Source of the DNA: Epilithonimonas mollis
Lineage (GTDB): Bacteria > Bacteroidota > Bacteroidia > Flavobacteriales > Weeksellaceae
Direction of reading: 5' to 3'
Assembly (NCBI RefSeq): GCF_900142325.1
Contig: NZ_FRAM01000001.1
Span: forward strand, 1,178,001 to 1,242,000
Length of the DNA: 64,000 nucleotides
This document shows positions 46,551-55,822 of this stretch, in pieces. Within the stretch, counting starts at the first letter, position 1. Every line of letters starts with the position of its first letter. The notes under the pieces were generated by a model. That model worked only from the letters and a program-made list of their open reading frames with translations. It did no database searches and was not told the DNA's origin. The translations under genes and the position numbers were made by a program.

Positions 46551-46647
46551 TTTCAGGAGCTTTCTCCCGCTTTCCACTGTATCTTTTTTCTCCGCCAATG
46601 CTTTTTCCAAAGCCAGAAAAAAAAGGATGCCGCTGCAATCGGGGCTA
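46551..46647 (-). ncRNA. structured repeat element, copy 3 (possible Flavo-1-type RNA)
   Basis: Minus strand: conserved 5' block AGCCCCGATTGCAGCGGCAT, inner stem ATCCTTTTTT/AAAAAAGAT, variable middle, 3' block AGTGGAAAGCGGGAGAAAGC; outer pairing TTCA..AGC with GCT..TGAA just outside and inside the limits. It ends 27 bases before the ribE ATG. A perfect 9-bp inverted repeat CTTTGCTCA/TGAGCAAAG (46652-46693) stands on its far side. Confidence 0.6.
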
Positions 46648-46721
46648 TGAACTTTGCTCATTAAAAACACTTGACTTAGTATATTGAGCAAAGAATAGTT
46701 ATAAAAACAACCTAAAAAGCT

Positions 46722-46729
46722 TAAATTTG
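46722..46729 (+). promoter_or_regulatory. -7 promoter box for pdxA
   Basis: TAAATTTG, 32 nt before the ATG at 46761; no clear TTG at the normal distance. Confidence 0.5.
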
Positions 46730-46760
46730 TAAAATTCTTTTAAACGTCAAAGATAAACAA

Positions 46761-47849
46761 ATGAGCTCCAAACACCATAAAATCAGAGTAGGAATTTCAA
46801 TCGGCGATTTCAATGGCATCGGTCCGGAAATCATCCTGAAATCTCTGAAAGACAAAAGCATCACAGATTTTTTCACGCCAGTTATTTTTGGTTCAGGAAA
46901 ACTGTTTACTTATCAGAAAAACGTTTTCAAACTGCAGACCAACTTCAATTACATCAACGATGCAAAAGAAGCTCAGGGCGGAAAGATCAACATGGTCAAT
47001 CTTATTAAGGAAAACAGCAACGTAGAATTCGGAGTTCCGACAGAAGAATCCACCAGGCTGGCAATCGCATCACTCGAGGCGGCAACAGAAGCACTTATGA
47101 ATCAGGAGATTGATGTTCTGGTGACTGCACCGATCAACAAGGATGAAATGATGAAATATGGTTTTGTACACGCAGGACACACCGGTTATTTTGAAGAAAA
47201 GGCACAAAAAAAGGCCGTGATGTTTATGGTTACCGATGAGTTGAAAGTGGCTGTTTCCACACATCATATTCCGGTTTCCGAAGTGGCGCAAAACATCACA
47301 AAAGAAAAAATTAAAAAACAGGTTAAGCAGCTTGTTGCGACATTAAAAGAAGATTTCTGTGTAGAAAAACCAAAAATTGCTGTTCTGGGGCTCAATCCGC
47401 ACGCTGGAGACGGCGGTGTAATCGGTAAAGAAGAAATCGAAATTATCGACCCAACCATCAAAGAATTGTTCAATCAGGGCATTATGGCGTTCGGGCCTTA
47501 TCCGGCAGACAGCTTTTTCCAGCCGGAAAAATATAAGGCCTTTGATGCAGTTCTGGCCATGTATCACGACCAGGGACTCACACCGTTCAAAACGATTGCT
47601 TATGAAGAAGGCGTCAACTACACAGCGGGCTTGCCTTTTATCAGAACTTCGCCGGATCATGGTGTTGCTTATGACATCGCCGGGAAAAATCTGGCAGACG
47701 AAACTTCTTTTTCCGAAGCGATTTTTACAGCCATCAACATTTTCAGGAACAGAAATGAATATCGCGATCTGACAGAAAACAGGCTTCGCCCGAAGGCAAT
47801 GCATGCAAATAATGACGTAGATGAAGACCTGCCAACCGAAGCAGAATAG
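46761..47849 (+). CDS. pdxA: 4-hydroxythreonine-4-phosphate dehydrogenase
   Basis: Oxidises 4-phosphohydroxy-L-threonine in the DXP-dependent route to pyridoxal phosphate. The 362-aa product starts KIRVGISIGDFNGIGPEIIL; zinc-binding regions are FVHAGHTGYFEE, GLNPHAGDGGVIG and MYHDQGLTPFK; RTSPDHGVAYDIAG lies near the end. The last 20 residues (MHANNDVDEDLPTEAE) are an acidic tail. DXP-route PdxA is usual in this group. Confidence 0.95.
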   Translation: MSSKHHKIRVGISIGDFNGIGPEIILKSLKDKSITDFFTPVIFGSGKLFTYQKNVFKLQTNFNYINDAKEAQGGKINMVNLIKENSNVEFGVPTEESTRLAIASLEAATEALMNQEIDVLVTAPINKDEMMKYGFVHAGHTGYFEEKAQKKAVMFMVTDELKVAVSTHHIPVSEVAQNITKEKIKKQVKQLVATLKEDFCVEKPKIAVLGLNPHAGDGGVIGKEEIEIIDPTIKELFNQGIMAFGPYPADSFFQPEKYKAFDAVLAMYHDQGLTPFKTIAYEEGVNYTAGLPFIRTSPDHGVAYDIAGKNLADETSFSEAIFTAINIFRNRNEYRDLTENRLRPKAMHANNDVDEDLPTEAE

Positions 47850-47901
47850 AAATAAAATTCTGGAAGTAAATTTTTGCAATTCAAGTATTTCCAAAAACAT
47901 T

Positions 47902-47931
47902 TTGTTATTTCAAAAAATTAAATTATTTTTG
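47902..47931 (+). promoter_or_regulatory. yceD-rpmF promoter
   Basis: TTG (47902-47904), 19 nt, TATTTTTG (47924-47931), 13 nt before the yceD ATG. Confidence 0.75.
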
Positions 47932-47944
47932 CACACCATTTTTT

Positions 47945-48475
47945 ATGGACAGATTTAGAAACTACGATATTGCTTTTTCTGGTCTCAAAACCGGAAAGCA
48001 TGATTTCAAATTTGAAATCAATCAGGCGTTCTTTGATTTATTTGAGACTGAACAAGAGTTTTTCAAACCAAAAATCAATGTAAATGTTCTTTTGGACAAG
48101 CACACGACATTTTTGGAATTCTATATTGATGTTTCAGGAACCGTTCAATTGATTTGCGATATCAGCAATGATGAATTTTCTGAAAATATTGAGAACGATC
48201 TGAAAGTTCTTGTAAAATTCGGGGAAGAATATGATGACAGCAATGAAGATATTATCACGATTCCACAAAAAGACAGCGAGTTCAACATTGCAAATCTTGT
48301 ATATGAAACAGTGGTTTTATCGATCCCGATGAAAAAGGTGGCGCCGTCTGTAAGAGATAATGATGAGTATGAAAAGCTGCTGGAAAAATACAGTCCCAAA
48401 CCAATCGAAGAAGAGACGGAAGAAAGCACAGATCCCAGATGGGAAGCTTTGAAAAAATTAAAAGACAACAATTAA
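47945..48475 (+). CDS. YceD/DUF177-family protein
   Basis: 176 aa of the YceD (DUF177) type, which almost always precedes rpmF and is linked with large-subunit rRNA handling. It begins MDRFRNYDIAFSGLKTGKHD. Where some members have zinc cysteines, only one Cys (VQLICDISND) is present. The C-terminal motif DPRWEALKKLKDN is the conserved ending of the family. It is 43 bp upstream of rpmF. Confidence 0.88.
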   Translation: MDRFRNYDIAFSGLKTGKHDFKFEINQAFFDLFETEQEFFKPKINVNVLLDKHTTFLEFYIDVSGTVQLICDISNDEFSENIENDLKVLVKFGEEYDDSNEDIITIPQKDSEFNIANLVYETVVLSIPMKKVAPSVRDNDEYEKLLEKYSPKPIEEETEESTDPRWEALKKLKDNN

Positions 48476-48518
48476 GAAATAACAATATAATTCGTCAGAA
48501 TTTTTAAAATTATTAACA

Positions 48519-48722
48519 ATGGCACATCCTAAAAGAAGACAGTCGTCTACAAGAAGAGATAAAAGAAGAACTCACTACAAAGCTGTAGTTCCTCAATTGG
48601 CAAAAGATGCAACGACTGGAGAGTTGCACTTATTCCACAGAGCACACTGGCACGAAGGAAAACTTTATTACAAAGGAAAAGTTGTATTAGAGAAAACTGT
48701 AGAAACAACAGAAGAAAACTAA
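48519..48722 (+). CDS. rpmF: 50S ribosomal protein L32
   Basis: 67 aa: [20 protein letters not shown] is the L32 start. The zinc cysteines of many L32 proteins are absent ([20 protein letters not shown] stands where the CxxC motifs would be), as in other C-minus forms. Strong terminator follows. Confidence 0.95.
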   Translation: MAHPKRRQSSTRRDKRRTHYKAVVPQLAKDATTGELHLFHRAHWHEGKLYYKGKVVLEKTVETTEEN

Positions 48723-48756
48723 GATCTATCTTTGATAGTCTTATACTTAGCATAAA

Positions 48757-48793
48757 AAACCACTCGGATTTTATCAATTTGAGTGGTTTTTTA
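48757..48793 (+). terminator. rpmF terminator
   Basis: AAAACCACTC pairs with GAGTGGTTTT, then TT and AT. The -7 box of accB begins two bases after the T-run. Confidence 0.88.
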
Positions 48794-48794
48794 T

Positions 48795-48802
48795 TATATT
48801 TG
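48795..48802 (+). promoter_or_regulatory. -7 promoter box for accB
   Basis: TATATTTG immediately after the rpmF terminator; the ATG used is 26 nt further on at 48828. Confidence 0.6.
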
Positions 48803-48827
48803 GCGTTCAAAACAATTTAAAAATTTT

Positions 48828-49304
48828 ATGGATATAAAAGACATTCAGAATCTTGTAAGATTTGTTGCAAAGGCAGGTGTTTCCGAAGTAAAGTATAAAA
48901 ACAAAGACTTCGAAATCTATATCAAAACTCCGCTTGGAGGCGAAGCTGTAAGTTATTTAACTCCACAAGTTGCTTACCAAGCTCCTGTTTCTGCACCAGT
49001 TGCAAATCCAGTTTCCGCTCCTGTTGCTAATTCTGAAGCATCGGCTTCTGCTGATGACAGCAAATACATCACTATCAAATCTCCGATGATTGGTACTTTC
49101 TACAGAAAGCCATCTCCGGACAAAGATGTTTTCATCAATGTAGGTGATTCGGTAACAGAAGGAAAAGTGGTTTGCGTTATCGAAGCGATGAAGCTTTTCA
49201 ACCAGATAGAATCAGAAATCAGTGGAAAAATCGTAAAAATATTGGTAGAAGATTCTTCTCCGGTAGAATATGATCAACCTTTATTTTTGGTAGACCCATC
49301 TTAA
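48828..49304 (+). CDS. accB: acetyl-CoA carboxylase biotin carboxyl carrier protein
   Basis: A 158-aa carrier for biotin. The N-terminal part is MDIKDIQNLVRFVAKAGVSE, followed by an Ala/Pro/Ser-rich flexible linker (about 50-80, APVSAPVANPVSAPVANSEA), and the biotinyl domain with the modified lysine in VIEAMKLFNQIES. Start at ATG 48828; the box at 48795 excludes a longer frame. accC follows after 93 bp of AT-rich DNA, in the same transcript. Confidence 0.95.
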   Translation: MDIKDIQNLVRFVAKAGVSEVKYKNKDFEIYIKTPLGGEAVSYLTPQVAYQAPVSAPVANPVSAPVANSEASASADDSKYITIKSPMIGTFYRKPSPDKDVFINVGDSVTEGKVVCVIEAMKLFNQIESEISGKIVKILVEDSSPVEYDQPLFLVDPS

Positions 49305-49397
49305 GCAGTTTTAGATTAAAGATTATAAATTTTAAATGGAGATTTTCATTTAAAATAATTTAAAATTCAAAATTTATAATTTAAAATTTCTAGAAAG

Positions 49398-50756
49398 ATG
49401 TTCAAAAAAATATTAATCGCTAACCGTGGAGAAATCGCTATGCGAATCCTGCGGACGGCGAAAGAAATGGGGATCAAAACTGTTGCAGTTTATTCTACGG
49501 CAGACAAAGACAGTCTTCATGTTCGTTTTGCAGATGAGGCAGTTTGCATCGGTCCTGCAATGAGCAAGGATTCCTATCTTAAAATCCCTAATATTATTGC
49601 GGCTGCAGAGATTACAAATGCAGATGCTATCCATCCTGGTTACGGTTTCCTTTCCGAGAATGCCAACTTTTCCAGAATCTGTGCTAAAAACGGCATCAAA
49701 TTCATTGGAGCAACGCCGGAACAAATCGAGAAAATGGGTGACAAAGCTACGGCAAAAGCTACGATGAAAGCAGCCGGAATCCCTTGTGTTCCCGGATCTG
49801 ACGGATTGATCGATTCTTATGAAGACGCTAAGAAAACAGCTAAAGAAATCGGTTATCCTGTGATGATCAAAGCGACTGCCGGTGGTGGTGGAAAAGGAAT
49901 GAGAGCGGTATGGAAAGAAGAAGACCTGAAAGACCATTGGGATTCTGCAATTCAGGAAGCGGTTGCTGCTTTCGGAAATGGCGGAATGTACATGGAAAAG
50001 CTTATCGAGGAGCCAAGACATATTGAAATCCAGGTTGCCGGAGACCAATATGGCAAAGCTTGTCATCTTTCCGAAAGAGACTGCTCTGTACAAAGAAGAA
50101 ATCAGAAACTGATTGAAGAAACGCCTTCTCCTTTCATGACGGATGAACTTCGTGAAAAGATGGGTGAAGCTGCGGTAAAAGCAGCAGAATTCATTGCATA
50201 TGAAGGTGTGGGGACAATAGAATTTTTGGTGGATAAACACAGAAATTTCTATTTTATGGAGATGAATACCAGAATCCAGGTAGAACATCCAATCACTGAA
50301 CAGGTTGTAGATTATGATTTGATTCGTGAGCAGATTTTGCTGGCTTCCGGAACGCCTATCAGCGGAAAAAATTATTATCCAAAAATGCATGCTATCGAAT
50401 GCAGAATCAATGCTGAAGATCCTTATGCTGATTTTCGCCCATCTCCTGGTGTTATCAAAGGACTGAATATTCCTGGCGGACACGGTGTGAGAGTTGATAC
50501 TCATGTTTATTCCGGCTATGCGATTCCGCCGAATTACGATTCCATGATTGCTAAACTTATTGTTACGGCCCAGACCAGAGAAGAAGCAATTGCAAAAATG
50601 AAGCGTGCTTTGGAAGAATTTTACATTGAAGGTGTGAAAACAACAATTCCTTTCCACAGACAATTGTTGGAAAACGAAGATTTCCTTGCCGGAAATTATA
50701 CCACAAAGTTTATGGAAACTTTCGTGATGGATAAGAATTTTGATAATAATATCTAA
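49398..50756 (+). CDS. accC: acetyl-CoA carboxylase biotin carboxylase subunit
   Basis: ATP-dependent carboxylation of biotin, first half-reaction of malonyl-CoA formation. The 452-aa product starts [20 protein letters not shown]; it has the ATP-grasp loop [35 protein letters not shown] and the catalytic [15 protein letters not shown]. The whole is typical in length and order. With accB and the distant accA (59765) this gives three of the four subunits; accD is not in the window. Confidence 0.97.
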   Translation: MFKKILIANRGEIAMRILRTAKEMGIKTVAVYSTADKDSLHVRFADEAVCIGPAMSKDSYLKIPNIIAAAEITNADAIHPGYGFLSENANFSRICAKNGIKFIGATPEQIEKMGDKATAKATMKAAGIPCVPGSDGLIDSYEDAKKTAKEIGYPVMIKATAGGGGKGMRAVWKEEDLKDHWDSAIQEAVAAFGNGGMYMEKLIEEPRHIEIQVAGDQYGKACHLSERDCSVQRRNQKLIEETPSPFMTDELREKMGEAAVKAAEFIAYEGVGTIEFLVDKHRNFYFMEMNTRIQVEHPITEQVVDYDLIREQILLASGTPISGKNYYPKMHAIECRINAEDPYADFRPSPGVIKGLNIPGGHGVRVDTHVYSGYAIPPNYDSMIAKLIVTAQTREEAIAKMKRALEEFYIEGVKTTIPFHRQLLENEDFLAGNYTTKFMETFVMDKNFDNNI

Positions 50757-50776
50757 TAAATAAAATCCAAACAGAT

Positions 50777-50812
50777 AAAATGCCTGACTTTTACAGTTAG
50801 GCATTTTTATTA
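50777..50812 (+). terminator. accC terminator
   Basis: AAATGCCTGAC pairs with GTTAGGCATTT, followed by T. Confidence 0.85.
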
Positions 50813-50858
50813 GCTCTAATTGAAATCAAATTCATTATTTTTACAAAAAAATAAATAT

Positions 50859-52109
50859 ATGTCAACAGCAGTTCAGGAAAAGAATTCCCAATATTTCATC
50901 GACTTAGAAAATCAATACGGTGCGCACAATTACCACCCACTTCCCGTGGTTTTGGAAAAAGGCGAAGGCGTTTTTGTTTGGGATGTTGAAGGTAAGAAAT
51001 ATTACGATTTTCTTTCCGCTTATTCTGCTGTCAATCAAGGACATTCTCATCCAAAAATTGTAGAGGCTTTGGTCAATCAGGCTAAGAAATTGGCTTTAAC
51101 TTCAAGAGCTTTTTATAATTCCAATCTTGGAGAATACGAAAAAAAAATCACGACTCTTTTTGGTTTTGATAAAGTCCTGCCAATGAATTCTGGTGCAGAA
51201 GCGGTAGAGACCGCTGTGAAACTGGCCCGAAAATGGAGTTACGAAGTCAAAGGAATTTCCGAAAATGCTGCAAAAATAGTAGTTTGTGAAAACAATTTCC
51301 ACGGAAGAACAACGACGATAGTTTCTTTTTCTAACGATCCTGATGCGAACCAAAATTATGGACCTTTCACGCCTGGATTTGTAAAAATCCCTTATAATAA
51401 TTTGGCTGCTTTGGAAGAAACACTAAAAAATGATACTCAGAATATTGCTGCATTTTTAGCAGAGCCCATTCAGGGAGAAGCAGGTGTTTATGTTCCTGAT
51501 GAAGGCTTTTTGAAAGGGGCATCAGAACTTTGCAAAAAGTACAATGTCCTTTTCATAGCTGATGAAGTACAAACCGGGATCGCAAGAACCGGAAAACTAA
51601 TTGCATGTCATCACGAAAATGTCCAGCCGGATATTTTAATTTTAGGAAAAGCCCTTTCCGGCGGGATGTATCCTGTGTCTGCAGTGTTGGCTAACGATGA
51701 AATTATGAATGTTATAAAACCTGGACAACACGGTTCTACTTTCGGAGGAAATCCGATTGCCTGTGCGGTTGCAATAGCTGCTTTGGATGTTGTGGAAGAA
51801 GAAAATTTATCTGAGTGTGCTGAGGAATTGGGACAATTATTCCGTTCTGAGATTGAGAAATTAATTAATAAAACAAATTTAATTACCAGAGTCAGAGGAA
51901 AAGGTTTGCTGAATGCTATCCTTATCAACGATACGCCGGACAGCAAAACTGCATGGAATCTTTGTGTTCAGCTGAAAGAAAATGGATTATTGGCTAAACC
52001 AACACACGGGAATATCATCAGACTTGCTCCGCCTTTGGTTATTACTGAAGAGCAGCTTTTGGATTGTGTAAAGATTATCGAAAAGACGATTTTAGAATTT
52101 CAAAAATAA
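50859..52109 (+). CDS. rocD: ornithine--oxo-acid transaminase
   Basis: Class III PLP aminotransferase, 416 aa, which converts ornithine to glutamate semialdehyde. [20 protein letters not shown] with [19 protein letters not shown] is specific for ornithine aminotransferases; [19 protein letters not shown] binds PLP phosphate; the Schiff-base lysine is in [11 protein letters not shown]. Start at ATG 50859, where the N-terminus reads [15 protein letters not shown] glycosyltransferase gene follows after one base, an unexpected operon partner. Confidence 0.94.
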   Translation: MSTAVQEKNSQYFIDLENQYGAHNYHPLPVVLEKGEGVFVWDVEGKKYYDFLSAYSAVNQGHSHPKIVEALVNQAKKLALTSRAFYNSNLGEYEKKITTLFGFDKVLPMNSGAEAVETAVKLARKWSYEVKGISENAAKIVVCENNFHGRTTTIVSFSNDPDANQNYGPFTPGFVKIPYNNLAALEETLKNDTQNIAAFLAEPIQGEAGVYVPDEGFLKGASELCKKYNVLFIADEVQTGIARTGKLIACHHENVQPDILILGKALSGGMYPVSAVLANDEIMNVIKPGQHGSTFGGNPIACAVAIAALDVVEEENLSECAEELGQLFRSEIEKLINKTNLITRVRGKGLLNAILINDTPDSKTAWNLCVQLKENGLLAKPTHGNIIRLAPPLVITEEQLLDCVKIIEKTILEFQK

Positions 52110-52110
52110 A

Positions 52111-52863
52111 ATGCAGCAGCTGAAAGAAAAGATAAGCGGACTGATCATCACTTTTAATGAAGAAAAAAACATTCAGGAAGTTCTTGAATGTTTTGACTTT
52201 TGTGATGAGATTATTATCGTAGATTCTTTCAGCACCGATAAAACTTTAAAGATCGCGGGGTCATTTCCGAAAGTAAAAATTATTCAAAACAAATTTGAAG
52301 ATTTCACCAAACAAAGAAACATGGCTTTGGATGCTGCAAAAAATGACTGGGTGTTATTTTTGGATGGTGACGAGCGGATAACATCTCAATTACGGGAAGA
52401 AATTCTGGAAACCATGAACAACCCTAATGCAAAAGATGCTTATTATTTTTACAGGACGTTTTTTCTCGGAAATAAGAAAATCAATTTTTCCGGCACTCAG
52501 AATGATAAAAATTTCCGTCTGTTCAGAAAATCAAAAGCACATTATTCGGAAAATAAAAAAGTGCACGAGACTTTGGAAGTTAGTGGAACTGTGGGAATTT
52601 TCAAACATAAACTTCTTCATTATTCCTTTGAAAATTACGATCAATTCAAAAATAAAATGCTGTCCTATGGAAGATTAAAAGGACAGGAACTTGGATTGAA
52701 AGGGAAAAAATATTCTTTTATCACACAATGGAGCAAAGTTATTTTTAAATTTTTCAAAACTTACTTCCTGAAATTTGGAATTTTGGACGGAATCAACGGA
52801 TTGAAAATCAGCTATCTCCAAAGTTTGTACGTGTATGAAACTTATAAAACTTTGAAAAATTAG
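52111..52863 (+). CDS. family 2 glycosyltransferase (WaaE/KdtX-like)
   Basis: A 250-aa inverting transferase resembling LPS-core beta-glucosyltransferases: KISGLIITFNEEKNIQEVLE, IIVDSFSTDKT, FTKQRNMALDAAKNDWVLFL and DGDERI (metal site), then VHETLEVSGTVG. One base after rocD, so read from the same transcript. Probably adds a sugar to the LPS core, in line with waaA at 40223. Confidence 0.9.
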   Translation: MQQLKEKISGLIITFNEEKNIQEVLECFDFCDEIIIVDSFSTDKTLKIAGSFPKVKIIQNKFEDFTKQRNMALDAAKNDWVLFLDGDERITSQLREEILETMNNPNAKDAYYFYRTFFLGNKKINFSGTQNDKNFRLFRKSKAHYSENKKVHETLEVSGTVGIFKHKLLHYSFENYDQFKNKMLSYGRLKGQELGLKGKKYSFITQWSKVIFKFFKTYFLKFGILDGINGLKISYLQSLYVYETYKTLKN

Positions 52864-52884
52864 ATTTTCTGTAAATGTAAAATT

Positions 52885-53754
52885 TCACTTCCTGATGTAA
52901 ACAGGTTTTTTATTCTTATAAAATCCATCGATAAAATTTTTAAGCTTTCTTTGAGTGCTCGATTCTTTAACCCTGATTGGAATTTGGGCTAAATCCATTT
53001 GTTTGATCCTTTCTATAATTTTGTCCAAAGAATAATCCTTCATAAAGATTTCTTTCAGAAAATGGCTGATAATTTGGTTCCACTCTGGCTTATTTCCCCA
53101 ATAATGACCGATGACGTGATCTGCAGGTTTCAATGCTGAAAATTCATTTAATCCTAAAGAGAATGCAAATTGTTCTATCAGTCTTCTAGGTACGTTATCC
53201 GCACACATTGCATCATTAATACCTAAAGTTAAGCCGAGACAGTCGAAATGTTTTGGCGAAATACCAATCAATCCGGCATTCCACATTGTGGAATTTTCAT
53301 CTATTTTGACATTGAAATAGGTTTTTTCTTTCATCTGAGACCACATTAGCCTTTCAGTTTTTGAAGAAAGTTTGGAAAGTTTCCCTTCTTCTACATGCAT
53401 ATAATTCTGTCCGTTTTTCATACCCTCACGCAAAGCATCCATTCTGTCATAAAAAAACGTATCGCCATCCAAATAGAGAATAGAATCCGATGGATATTTT
53501 TCGGCAACCAACTGAAGTGCTTTTATCTTCACCCTCCAAAAAAACTGGTATTTTCCTTCCCACTCTTTTATAAGTTCTCTGCTGATTGGTATGACCTCTA
53601 TCTCATCCTGAAATGAATGGAATAATGATGGATCTTCTGCAACCACAATAATCCTGTCTTCGGTATTCTTGTGCGCAAAGGCTGTGTATGCTGAGAAATA
53701 GACTTGCTGATAATTGTCCATTTTATTGCCAAATACCAAATATATTATATTCAT
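52885..53754 (-). CDS. putative glycosyltransferase (GT-A fold)
   Basis: 289 aa: MNIIYLVFGNKMDNYQQVYF, then SILYLDGDTFFYDRMDAL with the DxD motif and MWNAGLIGISPKHF, a layout like GT8-type or other retaining transferases. The C-terminal part is basic (STQRKLKNFIDGFYKNKKPV), possibly for membrane contact. It faces the cluster in the opposite direction and is divergent from the next gene. Sugar and acceptor unknown. Confidence 0.8.
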   Translation of the reverse strand: MNIIYLVFGNKMDNYQQVYFSAYTAFAHKNTEDRIIVVAEDPSLFHSFQDEIEVIPISRELIKEWEGKYQFFWRVKIKALQLVAEKYPSDSILYLDGDTFFYDRMDALREGMKNGQNYMHVEEGKLSKLSSKTERLMWSQMKEKTYFNVKIDENSTMWNAGLIGISPKHFDCLGLTLGINDAMCADNVPRRLIEQFAFSLGLNEFSALKPADHVIGHYWGNKPEWNQIISHFLKEIFMKDYSLDKIIERIKQMDLAQIPIRVKESSTQRKLKNFIDGFYKNKKPVYIRK

Positions 53755-53963
53755 ACCGATTGGAATTTCGTTTAAGAGTTTTGAAGATGATATTAATTTA
53801 ATTCAACTTTATGCCAAATTTAATAAAAACAGTCAAGTCTCGATTTTTCGCTTGATATTTTTTTATTACATTTGACCTAAATATCCGGCAAGTATAGCCA
53901 TTTAAAAATAAAAAAGGAATGATTTTTATTCAAATATAAATTTTTCTTCATCAAAAAATTCTC

Positions 53964-54929
53964 ATGAATAATCATCCTCTGATAAGCTTGATCATCCCTT
54001 GTTATAATGCCGAACGGTCGTTAGAAAAATGCCTGGATTCTGTTACCCAACAATCATATAGTCATCTAGAAATCATCATTGTTGATGATGGTTCTACCGA
54101 CAATTCTTCAAAAATATATGTAGAGTTCCAACGCAGAGATGAAAGAATAAAAATTTTCCACCAAAACAATTCAGGTGTTTCAAAAGCCAGAAATAGAGGC
54201 GTAAAAGCAGCGACTGGTGACTATATTTGTTTTGTGGATTCCGATGACTGGGTAGAACCGGATTATTGTGCAGAGCTATATCGCTTACTTCTTGATGAAA
54301 ATGCTGACATTTCTATTATAGAAGCTTCTTATGAAGATGAAAAGGGAAATGTAGTTTTCTACAAACCGATTTCCGAAGAGAAAGTATTTGATGGAAAACA
54401 GGCTTTAGCTATTCTGTTGGAAGATGATGTCATACAAAGTCATCCATGGGGCAAATTATACAGGTCGTCTTTTTTTAAAAATGTGAACTTCCCGGAAAAT
54501 CTCAAATGTTTTGAAGATTATTCGACACTTTTCAGGGTTTTTGATAAGGCTATGAAAGTTGTTAGATCCAATAAGAAGCTTTACCATTATATCCAGCATG
54601 AGGGTAGTCTTTCACACGATCTCTCTCCTGAGACTGCTTATTATTTTTATCTGGCAATCAGTGAGGTTTTCAAATTCTGGCAAAGCACAACAGACATCAA
54701 AAATGAGCCAAAGATTACAAAAAATATTATCCGGAAGCTATTGATGGTTCTCAAGCGCATTCTTCGTCAAACCAATAAAGAAGAAATGAGAATCGAAAAG
54801 GAAGAAATCCGACAGTTTTTCAAATCGCTTCTTAAATATTCTGTTGCAGAAATTGGTATAGAATACTATTTCTACCTGCGTTTGTATTACTACTATCCGA
54901 ACTTATATACGAAATTAATTTCAAAATAG
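53964..54929 (+). CDS. family 2 glycosyltransferase
   Basis: A 321-aa inverting transferase: PLISLIIPCYNAERSLEKCL, IIVDDGSTDNS, NRGVKAATGDYICFVDSDDW with the DxD-type site (DSDDW), and a basic C-terminal half that is less conserved. A TACATTTG box (53867-53874) lies about 90 nt upstream. Likely part of surface-glycan assembly with its neighbours. Confidence 0.9.
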   Translation: MNNHPLISLIIPCYNAERSLEKCLDSVTQQSYSHLEIIIVDDGSTDNSSKIYVEFQRRDERIKIFHQNNSGVSKARNRGVKAATGDYICFVDSDDWVEPDYCAELYRLLLDENADISIIEASYEDEKGNVVFYKPISEEKVFDGKQALAILLEDDVIQSHPWGKLYRSSFFKNVNFPENLKCFEDYSTLFRVFDKAMKVVRSNKKLYHYIQHEGSLSHDLSPETAYYFYLAISEVFKFWQSTTDIKNEPKITKNIIRKLLMVLKRILRQTNKEEMRIEKEEIRQFFKSLLKYSVAEIGIEYYFYLRLYYYYPNLYTKLISK

Positions 54930-54991
54930 TATTTCTAATTGAACTTGTTTTGTGAATCATCCAGGCAAAATGTGGAAAAAGCAAGTCCAAA

Positions 54992-55822
54992 TTATTTTTC
55001 AGCAGATTTCTTCTTAATTTTTGGCAAGAACAAAAGAAACAAGCTGATTAGCCATTTAAAAATCCGCCAGGCAACAGGATAGTTTTTGATATGCAAAACT
55101 TGTTTTATTCTTTTTGCCCGCATTTCTCTTGTCAATTCTGCATCGTCTCGGAATGCCGGAAAATATTTATTAAGTGTTGTTTCTCTTTCCTGAATATAAA
55201 TCGGCAGATTTTCCACTTTTGCAGAGATACCCGAAAAATCATAATAACAGATAATTTCATTCAAATACTGAAAAGAAACATTGTGTAGACAAATCGTAAG
55301 AATAAAAAACTCCCAATCTGCACAAATTTTGTAGTCTTCATTATAATAAAAATAGTCGCTGAATAAAGATCTTTTGATAAAGGCAGCCTGATGGTTAAGC
55401 CCACCATCATAGAAGAAGCCAAAGGTTAATTTTTCAGGAACTTTTATAACTTTCCGGTAACCTGTGTCATTGAAGAAAACGGAATCTCCGTATAAAATAC
55501 CGATATCAGAATCGAATTGGTTTTTTACCTTTTCCAGAACAGATTCATTATAAAAGAAATCGCCGCTATTCATAAATATGATGTAGTCGCCGGTAGACAT
55601 CCTGATTCCTTTATTCATGGCATTATAGACACCAGAATCTTTTTCGGACACCCAATAATTTACCTGGTCATTTTGTTCAATCAGCTCCTTGCCACCATCG
55701 GTACTTCCGCCATCAATTACAATGAACTCAAAATCTTTCCAGGTCTGCGAACGGACAGAATCAAATGTTTTGACAAGTCCTTCCTTATTATTATAGTTTA
55801 TCGTTAATATTGTTAATTTCAT
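54992..55822 (-). CDS. family 2 glycosyltransferase (WcaA/EpsE type)
   Basis: 276 aa: MKLTILTINYNNKEGLVKTF, FIVIDGGSTDGGKE, YWVSEKDSGVYNAMNKGIRM and YIIFMNSGDFFYNESVLEKV. The GGSTDG and SGDFF motifs mark a colanic-acid type subgroup. It overlaps the upstream family 4 transferase by 32 bases. Last of a three-gene minus-strand set. Confidence 0.9.
   Translation of the reverse strand: MKLTILTINYNNKEGLVKTFDSVRSQTWKDFEFIVIDGGSTDGGKELIEQNDQVNYWVSEKDSGVYNAMNKGIRMSTGDYIIFMNSGDFFYNESVLEKVKNQFDSDIGILYGDSVFFNDTGYRKVIKVPEKLTFGFFYDGGLNHQAAFIKRSLFSDYFYYNEDYKICADWEFFILTICLHNVSFQYLNEIICYYDFSGISAKVENLPIYIQERETTLNKYFPAFRDDAELTREMRAKRIKQVLHIKNYPVAWRIFKWLISLFLLFLPKIKKKSAEK

Noticed and set aside
46446-46691. 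81-codon open frame overlapping the ribE start
   Set aside because: It runs across the structured repeat copy 3 and 79 bases of ribE; residues mirror the repeat, not a protein.
45928-46760. FMN riboswitch before ribE
   Set aside because: The conserved RFN-element blocks are not visible; the structure present is the dispersed repeat.
49413-50804. 463-codon open frame antisense to accC
   Set aside because: Exact shadow of a highly conserved gene; residues resemble no protein (rich in F, S, I, H).
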